NCBI RefSeq assembly: GCF_018812025.1
Contig: NC_063054.1
Span: forward strand, 40,632,565-40,696,564
DNA length: 64,000 bases
Direction of reading: 5' to 3'
From: Megalobrama amblycephala
Lineage: Eukaryota > Chordata > Actinopteri > Cypriniformes > Xenocyprididae
Every line of letters starts with the position of its first letter. Position 1 is the stretch's first letter. The notes beneath the pieces are model-generated. The model did no database searches. It was not told where the DNA came from and saw only the letters and a list, made by a program, of their open reading frames with translations. The translations under genes were made by a program, and so were the position numbers. Below, piece after piece: positions 34,625-47,900 of this stretch.

Positions 34625-35544
34625 TATAATGATTGTATAACATAACTGTGTAATAAACATATTGGCTTCAAATGAATGGGGCTATCAAATGTGTGTAAAC
34701 AAATTCTTTAGTCATAACAGGCAGGAGGGGCGATATTATTATTCTAAAACCACAAATTCTGAGGGGATCCCATTTTTTTTTTTTGTCTGTCAAAATGTCG
34801 CGCCAATATTTGAACCGCATCCAGTCGAATCATTCGAACCAGTCAGGCAGAAGCGAGGCTTCGAACGTCATAAATGACGTCATTGATCTAAAGCGATACA
34901 AGCCTCGATACGCGCTTCACTGGCAAGTTCGACTCAGAGAACGAACTTCCATGGACGAGAGAACGCAAGTCCGGTGATTCTGCAAATGGCACAGCAGCGT
35001 GATAACGCCACTCAGCTCGCTCTGGCTTCTCTGCTTATCTCTGTATAGATTTTAGGCAACAATAAAATGAAATGTGTTATAAAACACCACTCTTTATTTA
35101 AAAAACCAACAAAAACATATTAATTTAATAGCTTCACAAATGTGGTTCAGGCAACGCGTTCATTGATTATCTTCAATGTCTGCATATTGCCTATAACAAA
35201 ACGAAATATTAAACAACCCTTCTTGTTCAACAAGTACAGAACAAGAACAAAAGTACAGACAAGAACGCATATTGAGAAACGGCTCTAGTGTTTATGTCCG
35301 AATGCCGGCTCTGTTTTGGCCAAAGCTGATCACGTGATCAGCAAGACGCAGGAGCCAGCCAATAATGAGTCGGCGTTCTGACGTACAACCTGGAAGCGCT
35401 GGACGTAAACAACTTATGATGAATGACACAGAAGAGAAGATATTGTTGAATAAAGTCGTTATTTTTGTTATTGTTTTGTGCACAAAAAGTTTTCTCGTCA
35501 CTACATAACATTAAGGTTGAACCACTGCAGTCACGTCGACTGTT

Positions 35545-36505
35545 TTAAAGGTGCCCTAGAATCAAAAATTGAATTTACCGTGGCATAGTTGAATAACAAG
35601 AGTTCAGTACATGGAAAAGACATACAGTGAGTTTGAAAACTCCATTGCTTCCTCCTTCTTATGTAAATCTCATTTGTTTAAAAGACCATAACACACCATA
35701 ACACCGACTGTTACGTAACAGTCGGGATCATTAATATGTACGCCCCCAATATTTGCATATGCCAGCCCATGTTCAAGGCATTACACAAGGGCAGAACGTC
35801 TGGATGTGCACAGCTGAATCATCAGACTAGGTAAGCAAGCAAGAACAATAGCGAAAAATGGCAGATGGAGCGATAATAACTGACATGATCCATGATATCA
35901 TGATATTTTTAGTGATATTTGTAAATTGTCTTTCTAAATGTTTCATTAGCATGTTGCTAATGTACTGTTAAATGTGGTTAAAGTTACCATTGTTTCTTAC
36001 TGTATTCACGGAGACAAGAGCCATCGCTATTTTCATTTTTAAACACTTGCAGTCTGTATAATTCATAAACAAAACTTCATTCTTTATAAATCTCTCTAAC
36101 AGTGTGTAATGTTAGCTTTAGCCACAGAGCATTATCAAACTCATTCAGAATCAAATGTAAACATCCAAATAAATACTATACTCACATAATCCGACGCATG
36201 CATGCAGCATGCATGACGAACATCTTGTAAAGATCTATTTTGAGGGTTATATTAGCTGTGTGAACTTTGTTTATGCACTGTATAACTGCACTTATAGTCG
36301 AGAGCTGGGGTTGGGGGGAGCGAGAGATTTAAAGGGGCCGCAGCCTGAATCGGCGCATAGTTAATGATGCCCCAAAATAGGCAGTTAAAAAAATGAATTA
36401 AAAAAAATCTATGGGGTATTTTGAGCTGAAACTTCACAGACACATTCAGGGGACACCTTAGACTTATATTACATCTTTTGAAAAGACGTTCTACGGCACC
36501 TTTAA
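35545..36505. mobile_element. TTAAAGGTGCC-ended DNA element
   Basis: The ends TTAAAGGTGCCCTAGAA and TTCTACGGCACCTTTAA are inverted. The 961-bp body has no recognisable protein. Confidence 0.7.
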
Positions 36506-36684
36506 CGATGCCTTTCTGGACCTTGAAAGTGGTGATTATATTGCCATCTATGGACGAGTCATATAGCTCTCGGATTTCATCAAAAATATATTAATTTGTG
36601 TTCTGAAGGTCTTACGGGTGTGGAACGACATGAGGGTGAGTAATAAATGACAGAATTTTCATTTTTGGGTGAACTAACCCTATA

Positions 36685-37394
36685 AGGCCCATTTACACCA
36701 AGCATGATAACTACAGCAGCTGCAACTTTTCCTGTACCATTTTGTTCTCAAAAGCATGACCTTTTTTCTCTAACTTTCTTTACTTGCATCCAGGTTTCAG
36801 CAGTCTGTCATATGCCTGTCTTGAATCATTGGTATAGTCTGTGTTTGCATGCATATATGCTGCCACTCTACAGATCCTCGTGCTTGAACTGGGTTTGACA
36901 GATATTATTGGTGCGTTAGGATGCAGGGCAGGTGTAGAGACGCTTCTGTCAGGCATTTTATGGAAAGCATCTGAAACCGCCTCAGCGCGGCTCTCGATTC
37001 ACATGGAGCACAAGATTCTCTGTGGATGAAAACAGGGAAAGTGAGCTTACTGTGACAACACTGCAATCGTCTGAAACCCACGACTTACAGCATGGAAATA
37101 ACCAGTTTTACATTCGTGTTAAGTGCTTTTGAGCAGCCAAGTTCATGGATGGTGAAAATATCAGAGCAATTTTACGATCGTTTTCTGGGAATCGTAGCGC
37201 GCCATTGAATCCAACGAGCTTTATCTCATGAGTGATGTCATCAGTGAGCTGCCAAAGCCTGTTATTACGCATGGATGGATTAGAAAATGAACAATCAGTT
37301 TGTCTGCAAAAGGCTGCGGTGGAAATGGAATTAATTGATTTAAAAAGCCCTCGATAGTGACACACAAAACAGCAAACACGAAAGCATGTTTGCT
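36685..37394. other. Intergenic sequence without recognised features
   Basis: No splice-bounded frame or repeat ends were identified in this 0.7-kb stretch. Confidence 0.5.
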
Positions 37395-37645
37395 TTAAAG
37401 GAATAGTTCATCTAAAAATAAAAAGTTTGTCATCATTGAGGCTACTCACCCCCATTTGACTTTCATTCTTCTGCGGCTAATATCGTCTAAATGAATCGAA
37501 AGCACATTTGAATGAGCTTTTTTGGAGCTCGACAGCACCAGGCCTCATATGAAAAAGATCATTCTGGACCTTCTGTAGGAAAGAAAGTCACACAACATGA
37601 GGGTGAGTAAATGATGACATCATTTCATTTTCAGGGTTTCTTTAA
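37395..37645. mobile_element. Short TTAAAGG-type MITE
   Basis: The left end TTAAAGGAATAGTTCATCT and the right end (GGGTGAGTAAATGATGACAT through TTTAA) are degenerate inverted copies. The length is 251 bp. Confidence 0.65.
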
Positions 37646-37862
37646 TGCCAAACAGATGAATTAAGAGTCTTAAATTTGTTTTTATGTCTTTATCTGTGTA
37701 ATTGAGTTTGTATCCGGCAGAAGGACACGATCAGGATGTTCAACGGGACTCCAGATCTCCAGCTGTTGTTTCTTATTTCTCATAACATGGCTCCCAGATG
37801 GCCTGGATAAAACACTAAACTCTGATCGCACTGTAACATCACCAGAAGAAAACCATATAGAG

Positions 37863-38774
37863 ATTTCTTATGATGCTAAAAGAAATGACCATTTTTTTGT
37901 CAAAGCAAGTAACAATTGTGTGTCAAAATTTGATTCTGGGTTCAAAAATCAGTAACACAAAAATGTGTGTTATTGATCAAAAATTGATTCAGAATGTCTT
38001 ACTGAATTGCAAGGAAACAAGAGACGTTGATATAATTTTAGGAATAATATCAAATTCCTTCACTGTCAGAACATTTGTTCTCCAAAACAGGTCAATCATG
38101 AGTATGAATTTATCCACTGAACATGCTTTACTAACATCAATATGGTTTAAAATGTTATTCACACATTATGGAGGTTTCCTGACCTTGATCCAATATCTCT
38201 GACAAAAAATATATATACAGTATGATAGAAATAAATAATATTTACCCCCATCTTCTCCCTAGCATTTCCTATCAAACATCAATATATAAATAATCAATAA
38301 AAATGGCTAAAAAGAGCAAATATATAAAATAAAAAAGAATGTTTCTGTGTTTTGAAGACAGAAAAAAATATATTTATTTAGTGGAATCACAAAATTCATT
38401 CAGTGACATTTAATACATTGCAATCCCCCGGAAACCTCCACAAGCCATTTTACAAAATAAAACATTAGTGAAATGGTAAATGGAAAAATAAATATTAAAA
38501 GAAAAGAAAAAACAAGGTGAAGTGTTAGTCAAAAAACACACATGCAGAGATCCATCACTTTTCCATTTGTGTGATATCCAACCATAGATGTCTGTACATA
38601 AAGGTTGATATGACCTACAATATTTACAATATTACAATAATGTTTCTTAATCCAGAAATGGAGGCCCCAGTGCTAACGATTGCTTTGTTTTACATCGCAA
38701 CATTTTTGTTCATATTTCATTCAGTTCTTTAGTGCTTAGATTAATCTCCAGTGCCACATTAACATGAGCCACTC
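37863..38774 (-). other. filip1: Likely filip1 3' UTR and downstream sequence
   Basis: AT-rich sequence follows the stop codon with no repeat ends. Minus-strand AATAAA-like hexamers occur near 38,370, so the transcript may end there, but the true site cannot be fixed from sequence. Confidence 0.35.
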
Positions 38775-38960
38775 TCAGCTCTTTCCTCCCCCTCCGGCTG
38801 CTGAGCTGCAAACTGCAGATTTCCTCAGTTCAATTTTCATAGACTGGCTTTCAGAGCGTGACGTCGTGGACAGGCCTAAGACCGCTTTCCCTGTTTTCAT
38901 ACCTTTTGACATGGGGATTCGTGTTGCTGTGGAGCGAGATGACTGCACATCCGTTCCATG
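38775..38960 (-). CDS. filip1: filip1 last coding exon
   Basis: This 186-nt exon (phase 0) encodes the conserved C-terminus ([15 protein letters not shown] and [11 protein letters not shown]) and a Gly-rich end, GGGGKS. A TGA stop lies at 38,775-38,777. An acceptor with a long pyrimidine run precedes it. Confidence 0.92.
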   Translation of the reverse strand, partial: HGTDVQSSRSTATRIPMSKGMKTGKAVLGLSTTSRSESQSMKIELRKSAVCSSAAGGGGKS

Positions 38961-41900
38961 CTGAAAAAAAAAACAAAGGGAAATATGAGATCACATTTTA
39001 GAATTTTTTTCGTTTTTTATTAACCATGTGTTTGTCATAATTTAAAAAGTGCATTTTTATTTTTATTTATGCAGGTTAACTTTCTGTTTCTAAAAATTCA
39101 AGCTGTTTGTAAAGGGGTCTTAAACTGTCATTTATTTATTTTAAAAAGCTGAAATTAATATTAATTAATTAAATAAAAATAAAATAAGTATATAGTTGAA
39201 AAAATAAATAAAATAAAATAAAATAAAATAAAATAACAGGGTGGCCATTCACAATAGTAGGAATATATCCTGGACTATCACTAAGTCTTATTCATTTCTT
39301 CATCTAATATAAAAAAAGATTTAATATTTGCAAATGTGAAATACAATATTTTATTATGCTAACAACTAGGGGTGTGACGAGATCTTGTGCCACGAGATCT
39401 TGCGATATTAAAATGTGACAAGATTTCTCGTTGAGTGAAAAGCTGTCATGCAATATCGCCATGACTCAGTGTGAGGGTGAAATTACCATAGAATATGCCA
39501 CCGCTACGTTTACATTACATTACGGTGCCCACTGCGGCACCGCCTCCACTGTTGTTTTGCTTTATTTATAGAAATAAAAAACATTTAATTTAGTTGGATA
39601 ATGGTCACTTCAATTGTAAACTATTGTAAACTTCTGCTCTGCTCATCCAGCACGAGCTGCAGAGTCGCACACAGTGCATGAATCAGAGTTCACTGACCAT
39701 GTGACAAGAGTAATGCGAGATGACTGACAAGACCATGGCGGAGGATTTGTTGCGCAACAGAGCCTAAGCGTCTGATAAATGTCTTATCTTGTAGAATGCG
39801 TGCTCATCAGTACGGAAGAGGATTAGGGCCAAGCAATAATAAAAAAATATAACCATCTCGAGATTAAAGTTGTTAAATTACGAGAAAAAAACTCATTCAA
39901 TTTCGAGAAAAAAGTCGCGATAAAATGTTGAGAATAAACTCGTTAAATTAAGAGAAAAAAACTCATTAAATTTCGAGAAAAAAGTCGAGATAAAATGTTG
40001 AGAATAAAGTCATTAAATTACGAGAAAAAAGTCGTTAAATTGCGAGAACAAATTCGTTAAATTATGAGAAAAATGTCATTAAATTTCAAGAAAAAAAGTC
40101 GCGATAAAATGTTGAGAATACACATTAAATTATGAGAAAAAAGTCGTTAAATTACGAGAACAAATTTGTTAAATTACGAATTAATTTAACATTTTTTAAA
40201 TAAATTTTTTCTCGTAATTTAATGAGTTTATTCTCATTAAATTTAACAACTCTCGAAATTTAACAACTTTAATCTCGAGATGGTTCGATTTTTTCATTAT
40301 TGCTTGGCCCTAATCCTCTTCCGTACATCAGCGCCGCTCCTTATACACAGTCATGAATTTTGGCATTGAGGATTTCTTAAAAATACTGTGCAAAAATCTT
40401 GCCTCCTCTTGTTCTCCCCGTGTCGTCTCGTTTCGTGAGCCAAGTGTCTCGTCACACCCCTGCTAACAACTTTTCATTACAATTGGTGCTTGATTTAGTA
40501 GGTTTTCCTAGGCAAGGATAGGAAGGTTAGCCTAGTTCTGCTCACACAGAATTCAGTTTTATTACAGGTTAAACATGAAGGGATAGGTCAGTTGGTGTCA
40601 CTATTTAAAGGATTTTCTTGACAAGCTTTTTTTGGTGACAAACATATCAGTACATTCCAGTGTTGGTTAGCGATAATGGATGAGGAGAACGGTTTTGATT
40701 TATCTATACCTTGAAAGAGAGCTATCTAGGGAGCAGACACCCCCTGATATCATTTTGAAACATTTCAGAAGCAACTGAAATATAGAAGATTGAATATGAT
40801 CATTTTGTTTTTAGAGACACAAAATCACAGAGTATTAATTGTTAAATGACTATACTTGTCATTTGTCGACATATATGCACACTCACTTTTCGTTCCGCAT
40901 TATCTAAAATCCAAACAGAGGGACAATGTAAATAAATCTGGTACTCACCACAGATTGAGTAGACCTGGTTGGGGCCGAGGTGATGGGGGTTATTGTGATG
41001 CTGCTTGTCACCTTGCCTTGGATCATGTTCCCGACATTAGCGGACGTCTGTCTGGGAGAGCGCAGAACCGTCCCTGTTGACATCTCCTTGCTCTCTGAAG
41101 TCACACCATTAGGCCAAACCGTCACTGTGCCGCTTCTGTCATCCTGAGGTTTTTTGAACCCAGGTGACCCGAGGTGGATATGGATCTTGTTGTCCTCCGT
41201 GGTTATAATATTGGAGTTGTATTTGCGGATGGGTGTTGGAACCGTCTGCTTTTCAGGGGTCAACTTGAACACGGCTCTGCCCATGGTCATCTCATGGGGT
41301 TCTGGGGAAATGGATGCCTGAGAGACTGGAGTTGCACTAACGGTTATGATGGACAGAGGAGAAATAGGATGCTCCGAGAAGGAGCCTTTACCTTTCTCTG
41401 GAGACTTAGCTCTGGAGATGGCTGTTATAGTGACTGGAGACTTTGTTCTTTCAGGTGGCCCTCCGTTGACCTTGGACTTGGGCAACATAGAAGTAGGAAC
41501 GATTGTTATCCGTGGTTTCTGGAGCCCAAGAGTCGGGATGATTGTGGTACTTGAGAAGAAGTCCTCAGCACGTGGACTGGTGATCTCCAATGTTGCAGTG
41601 CTGCTCTGATGGTCAGGAGTCACCTTAATATGGAGGGGTTGACCGGATTTCCGAGGAATGGTTAGTTCTGGTGATGACCGTGATGTTGTTCCATTGACCT
41701 GCTGGGTTGATGGAAAATCCTGAGTGATAGTAACGGCTTCTTTCTTCTTCATCCAAGGGTTCCAAGACTTCCTCATTGCCATCTCTGCAGCTGCTGGTGG
41801 GTAACGGTCCAACACAGTCGGTTTCTTGAGACCTTTCTGCCTCAGATTACTCATGATGTGATTTTCCTCTTGAACAGACTTCTGTATGAACACAGCTGGA

Positions 41901-44900
41901 GTCTCATCTTCGATGTGTTCATTCATGTCTGCGTCAGTCTGCACTGCAGTAGAAGCAAGAGGAACGTCCACAATCCTCCTTCCGTTCATGCTGGGTCTAA
42001 GGGCACGGCTGTAACGCTTAGTTGCTTCCAACTCTTTGGTTAGTTTGAGAACTTCTTGACTCATGTTTTTCTTTTTATCCTCCTCTTCAATGAACCTCTG
42101 CTGGAGAACTGTGTAGTCTACCTGAAGCTGAGATAGCTGATCCTCCTTGTTCATGAGCTCGTGAATCTTCTCCTTTAGAGCTTGGACATCGGCCTGAAGA
42201 TCTCTTGTTTTGGCCTCCTCTATTTTGCAGCGAAGTCTTAGCTCAGCTTCTTGGCTTACCAACTCTCCTTTTTCTATGGCTTTGTTCTTGGTGATCTGCG
42301 TCTTCATTTCCTCCAGGAGCTGGAAAAGAGCGTTGGCTTTGTCTTGTTCTGTTCTGAACTTCTTCTCAAGCATGTCATACTCGTCCTCTGTCTTCAACAA
42401 ATCACCTTCCACAACCTCAAGCTGTTTGAGACGGTTCCTGAGTCTCTCAATCTCCATCGTGAGCTCCTTAATCTTGTTGTCCTCATCAGGATATCCAACT
42501 TTGTCAACAATAGCTCTTTTTCTTGTAGATTCCCACTCAGCTTTCTCTTGCTCGTCCATTTTACTTTGCATCTGACACACCTTTACGCTGAGATCCTTTC
42601 GCTTCTCTTCTTCACTTGCAAGTTCAGACTTCAGATTGTCTTTTTCCTTGGTAAGAGCAGACACTTTCATCTCCATTTCAGACTTCAGTTTAAGAAGCTT
42701 CTTACTTTCCTCGATCAGCTTTTCCGTGACCTCCATGACTTTGCATTGCTCAGCTTTAAACAGTTTGTTCATTTCTTCACTTTTCAGCTCTTCCTGTTTG
42801 ATTCGTTCTGCCATGTTCTTCCTCTCGTCCATTAGGATCACTGTGAAAGACTTTAGTTTGGTCAAGTCGTCCTTTAAACCCATCTCAGCCTTTTCCAGCC
42901 TGGATTCTGAGCACTCAAGTTCTTTGATATGGTTTTTAACTGTTTCTAGCTCACACGCCAAGCTCTTTGTCAAAGTTCTTTCTTTCTCCAGGTTGGTGTG
43001 AAGCTGAACACATTCAGATTTGCTCACATTGAAAGCCCCCTCCAGTTTCTCCAGGTCCACCATCCTCTTCTGCAGTTTTTCAACCTCTAGTTTCAGCTCA
43101 CGACTGTGATTCTCTTCATCCTGAAGCCTCCTCTTTAGCTCCTTGCACTGTGCTTCCGTTTTTGTGATCTCCTCATCCTTTCCTTCCATTTCCAGAACTC
43201 TCTTCCGAAGGTTCTCCAGCTCGGCCATTAGGCTTGAATTCCCGCACTCCCCTCTGCTTATTTTGTCCCGCAGGTCCTGAAGGTCCTCCTCGGACTTCTG
43301 CAGTGTACGATTGGTCTCCTCCAACTCCTCAATCCTGCGTGACAGGCTGGCCAGCTTCAGACGCAGCTGTCGACTTTCAGACTCCTGTTTGGCCAGCTTG
43401 GCAGCCATCTCCTCATGTTCCTGTGAAAATTTGGAGGTCTTATGTTCAAGGTCCAGCTCTAGCCTCTGAATCCTCTGGCTGTCTTCTTTAGCTTTGCTGT
43501 TGATGATCTCCAAATGCTGCTCTTTTTCATGTAGCTTCTTGCTGAAATCCTGGACCTTCTGTTTTTGCTGGTCAATCTGTTCAATGTGAAGCTGCCTTTC
43601 ATCCACCAGCATCAGGGCAAATGATTTCAACTTAACAAGCTCCTCCTGAACTTTCTCAAGACGTTTGCTGTGATCCTTGTCCTTACGAGCCTGATATGCC
43701 TTCTCTTGCTCCAATAGTCTCTTGAGTCTGGTGGAAACAAAAAGAAAGAGATTAATTCTCATTTAAAATATAGGTCAAATTCATAGTAACTTTCATATTC
43801 CATCTATTCCCACAAAGAGAGAATCACACAATTGAAAATTAAAAATACTATAAAATAATTAAATATTTTAAGGTGCATATGTTAAATAACATTACTGAGG
43901 AATATTAATATGTATTATAATAAATATACATGTACAAAAATTTTAAATATATAGAATTTTCATATATAACATTTTTTGTTTATTATTATGATATATTACG
44001 TATATTTAGTTTAGATATTATGACATTATCTTTTCACAGTATAACAGTATTTCTGTGTTTCTCTCATTTTCGGCATATTGCCTTATTGGAAGTGAATAAA
44101 TAACTGTAGCATAAGAGCTGTACGGTTAAAGAACAGGAGTAGAAGACAAGCATGTTGCAAGAACAAGGAACAGTGTCTGAATGCTTCAGTGATTGTCTCT
44201 GACAGTAGTTATTGAACATTTCATGCTTCCATGATCACAGGATCCTCACGGGCAGCTTGGCACGTCAACGGGAAAATGTTCCCACCTGGCAAAATGTCTA
44301 CTAGGACATCACAACAGTGGAATATGTGCCAACAAGGGCACTTGAAGAAAAGTCCATGATGCTGGTGAATGTTTACACTGATCTAACTCAGCGGGAGTCT
44401 CCCTGTCGAGAGGAGCATGCCCTTTGCGAAATAAGTTTGAAGCATATTTCCTTCATAATTCAATGATCTCATTTCCTCATTGACAATTTTACAGCAGTTA
44501 GACACTATAACATATCCGAACAACAGACTCATGAATGAACCTTTTTGCATACGCTTCAAACTGTTTTCATACTCACCATCTAGCTGAGAGTCCAGGTGGG
44601 TCCATGCCTAACTTGTTTTGAAGTGCACAGCTTTAGTTATTCTGCTCAAAGCATCATTAAACGGTTCTCCGAATTTGCCATCACAGTCCAACCATGTCAT
44701 GAGCGCAGTGAAAGGTGAATGTTGTGTGAAACGGCATTGCCCCACTTGCTGGTGATATCATCTCTCTAACATAGAACTGTTCTGCCCTTGTTTGGGCAAA
44801 GGAGGCGGAGTCATCTGAGAGCTTTTCATGCACTCTTTTCTCAGCTTTCTTCTATTATTCTTTTTCCCAGAGACTGAAGTCAGGATATTGTTTTAGGAAA

Positions 44901-47900
44901 CAGTCAATTAGAGTCGTGGTCAATGTACTAAACCCCTTGTATCATTTCAAGGGTTCCCTTTCCATTTCATATAAACTATAAAATGACCCAATTACTTCTT
45001 TTCTCACATGCAACCAAGCGTTCCCATGGGAACAGACAACAATGCAAGGGAAAAGTTTTGTTTTGTAAGAGAACAATGTCACACTCTCTTGGTTCAGATG
45101 AAGCCCTGTCACTCAGAAATGCCATGATAAATAAATAATACACTACCAGTCAACAGTTTGGAATAATTAAGATTTGTTGCAATGTTTTTGAAAGAAACTC
45201 TTCTCTTCTGCTCACAGAGGCTTTATGTAATCAAAAATACAGTAAAAAAAGTCATAATTTAGACTAACTTTTCTATTTGAATATATTTAAAATTTTACTG
45301 ATGATTTCTAAAGGATCATGTGACAATAAACACTGGAGTAATGATGCTGAAAATTCAGCTTTGATCACAGGAATAAGTTACATTTTGTATTCAAATAGAA
45401 AACAGTTCTTTTAAAATGTAATAATATTTCACAATATTACTGTTTTTACTGTATTTTTGATCAAATAAATGCAGCCTAGGTCAGACTTTTTTCAAAAAAA
45501 CAAAAAAGAACGAAACAAAAAAACAACTTTTGACTGCTAGTGTAAATGAATAAAAAGTAAAAATGATAAGATCACTGCTCAGCAAATAATATTTGGAAAA
45601 AAAGGTTGAATCATTTCATTATTGCAGGAAGTTTACTGATATAGTTGGCATTTCTCTGATATTGGCAGAGGTTAAAGATGACAGCTGGGAAATTCTTCAG
45701 AAACCATCAGATCCATTGTAACATGTGCAGCCAGAGACTTATAAATCATAAATCATGTGAATGGTGATAGAATGACATCATCATCTGGTGTCTAGTATAA
45801 ATGTGCACGCGATTTAAATTACAGCCCGAATATCAAGAGCACATGAAACTTCCAGATGTAGTTTTAATTGGTGATGTTTGCTAATGCAGCTAAAGTAAGT
45901 CTGAAACTTTGATGTGTAACTCCAGACATAAATGATGTGCTATTACTTTTTAAGTGATCAGACTTATAATTTTTGTCTGGCAAATGATAAAACAGGTGAA
46001 AAAATTTCCTGAGGACCTAAGGCCATATTTACAGACACGAATATCAGAGTCTTGAGGTGTGCCTATATAAATGAATATGAAACAGTTCATGTTGACTTCA
46101 TGAAAACAACAAACTTGTTGATGGTAAAATCATTGGTATCGGTCTTGCACTGACCTATATGCCAATCAAAGAACAAAACTAATTGTCCTCTTCAGATTAC
46201 AGTCTTTTTTTGAGTGTGGGACTTCAAGAGGAAAAACAGCAAGTGTAAATGTCATGTGAAAGAGAGAGAGGTAATTTGAGGAGGAAGGGCATTGCGGATG
46301 CTTCTAGAAGCTCAACGCACAGCAGTTTTATATTCCTGGCGGGATTCCCCGCCATCGCCCTGCGTTCAGTCCCAGGTGGCGTGGTGCTGGAGTGACCTCA
46401 CCTGCTATGAATCTCTGAAATGAGAGAATTATGGAGGAATGTGCAAACACACGGGCTGGAGATGAGCGTGATAAGTGGAGGGAAGGAGTGAGACTGAACG
46501 GTGCCAATGCAATAAACTAGAGCAAAGAAATAATGTTTTTATAGACTTTTTCCAATGGTGCATCACACAGATGAGTTCTGTTTTAAAAAGCAGTACAATT
46601 GATAAATGAAAAACAAAAGATTAGGAAATTATAGATATATTTGCAGTCTTTTCTACAGTACATTAGCATCTAAAATAAATTTCAATTTGGGGACAATGGA
46701 GCATATTTCAATTTTATTCGGTTCAAAAAGAAATTTTGAGCAAAATATCACATGCTACTCAAGTTCAGGGTGGTAAACAGGAAGTCAGGGGACCGTGACT
46801 GCAGTCGACCACTATAGGGGTCTTATCAGAATATGAACTATCTCATTGTCTCTGTCTGGAATTGTTTGGATTTTGCAGTTATGAGTCACCTGATTTTCCA
46901 TTGATAAATATAGTGTTTAATAAATAATTTCTAGAGTTAACATTTTTGGGATTGGTAAAATGTGTTTTTATTATTGGTCACCAAGGCTGCATTTATTTGA
47001 TAAAAAATACAGTAAAATTGTGAAATATTATTACAATTTAAAATAACTGTTTTCTATGTGAATATATGTTAAAATGTAATTTATTCCTGTGATCAAAGCT
47101 GAATTTTCAGCATCATTACTCCAGTCTTCAGTGTCACATGATCCTTCAGAAATCATTCTAATATGATGATTTGTTGCTCAAGAAATATTTCTGATTATTA
47201 TCAATGTTGAAAACAGCTTCATATTTTTGTAATACATTTTTTTCATGATTCTTTGATGAACAGAAGAACAGCATTTACTTGAAATAAAAATCTTTTGTAA
47301 GATTATAAATGTTTTTACTGTCACTTTTGATCGATTTAATGCATCCTTGCTGAATAAAAGTGTACATTTCTTTCAAATAAAAAAAATTCGCTGACCCCAT
47401 GACCCCAAACTTTTGAACGAGAGTGTAGTTCAACATACCAGAGCAGTTCTTAATATTTACTGGGTGCAATTATATTATTTGATGAAATATTTTTGTGTGT
47501 GTGTGTGTGTGTGTCTGTAAGGTCACTGTGATTGTGCCAAGTAAAACATGTTCCTGGTTAAACATATTTTGTTGACCCCGGAACAACATTCCTGTCTGAA
47601 AATTTAGTCTTAACCCAATCCATACCCCTAAACCTAACCCTACCCATAACTCATCCACAAAATCAGAGGGAAATAACAGGTGAATAACAGTGATGTAGAA
47701 GCACCTAACTCTGGTTGTAAGCCTAAACTTGTCCCTCAAATCTGAATTGTTGATTGGAATGTTGTTTCAGGATCAACAAAGATGTTGACATCCTTAAACA
47801 GTGTCTTTGTTCACCATAAAACACGGAATAATCAATGTGATAAAATAATGTGGGAAAACACTTGATTGCATCTACCAGAAACTGACTAAGTGGTGAAAAA

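Larger units (their letters stand above)
33115..36684. mobile_element. TTAAAGGG-type inverted-repeat element split by nested insertions
   Basis: The left arm (33,115-33,310) and right arm (36,506-36,684) are inverted copies that share TTAGTTCACCCAAAAATGA and CAAGGTCCAGAAAGG. Between them lie internal sequence of the same element (about 35,400-35,544) and insertions at 33,702-34,624 and 35,545-36,505. It has no transposase frame. Confidence 0.7.

Noticed and set aside
42210..43001. Plus-strand frames of 121-194 codons opposite filip1
   Set aside because: They are antisense shadows of the large coiled-coil exon, with no family motifs.
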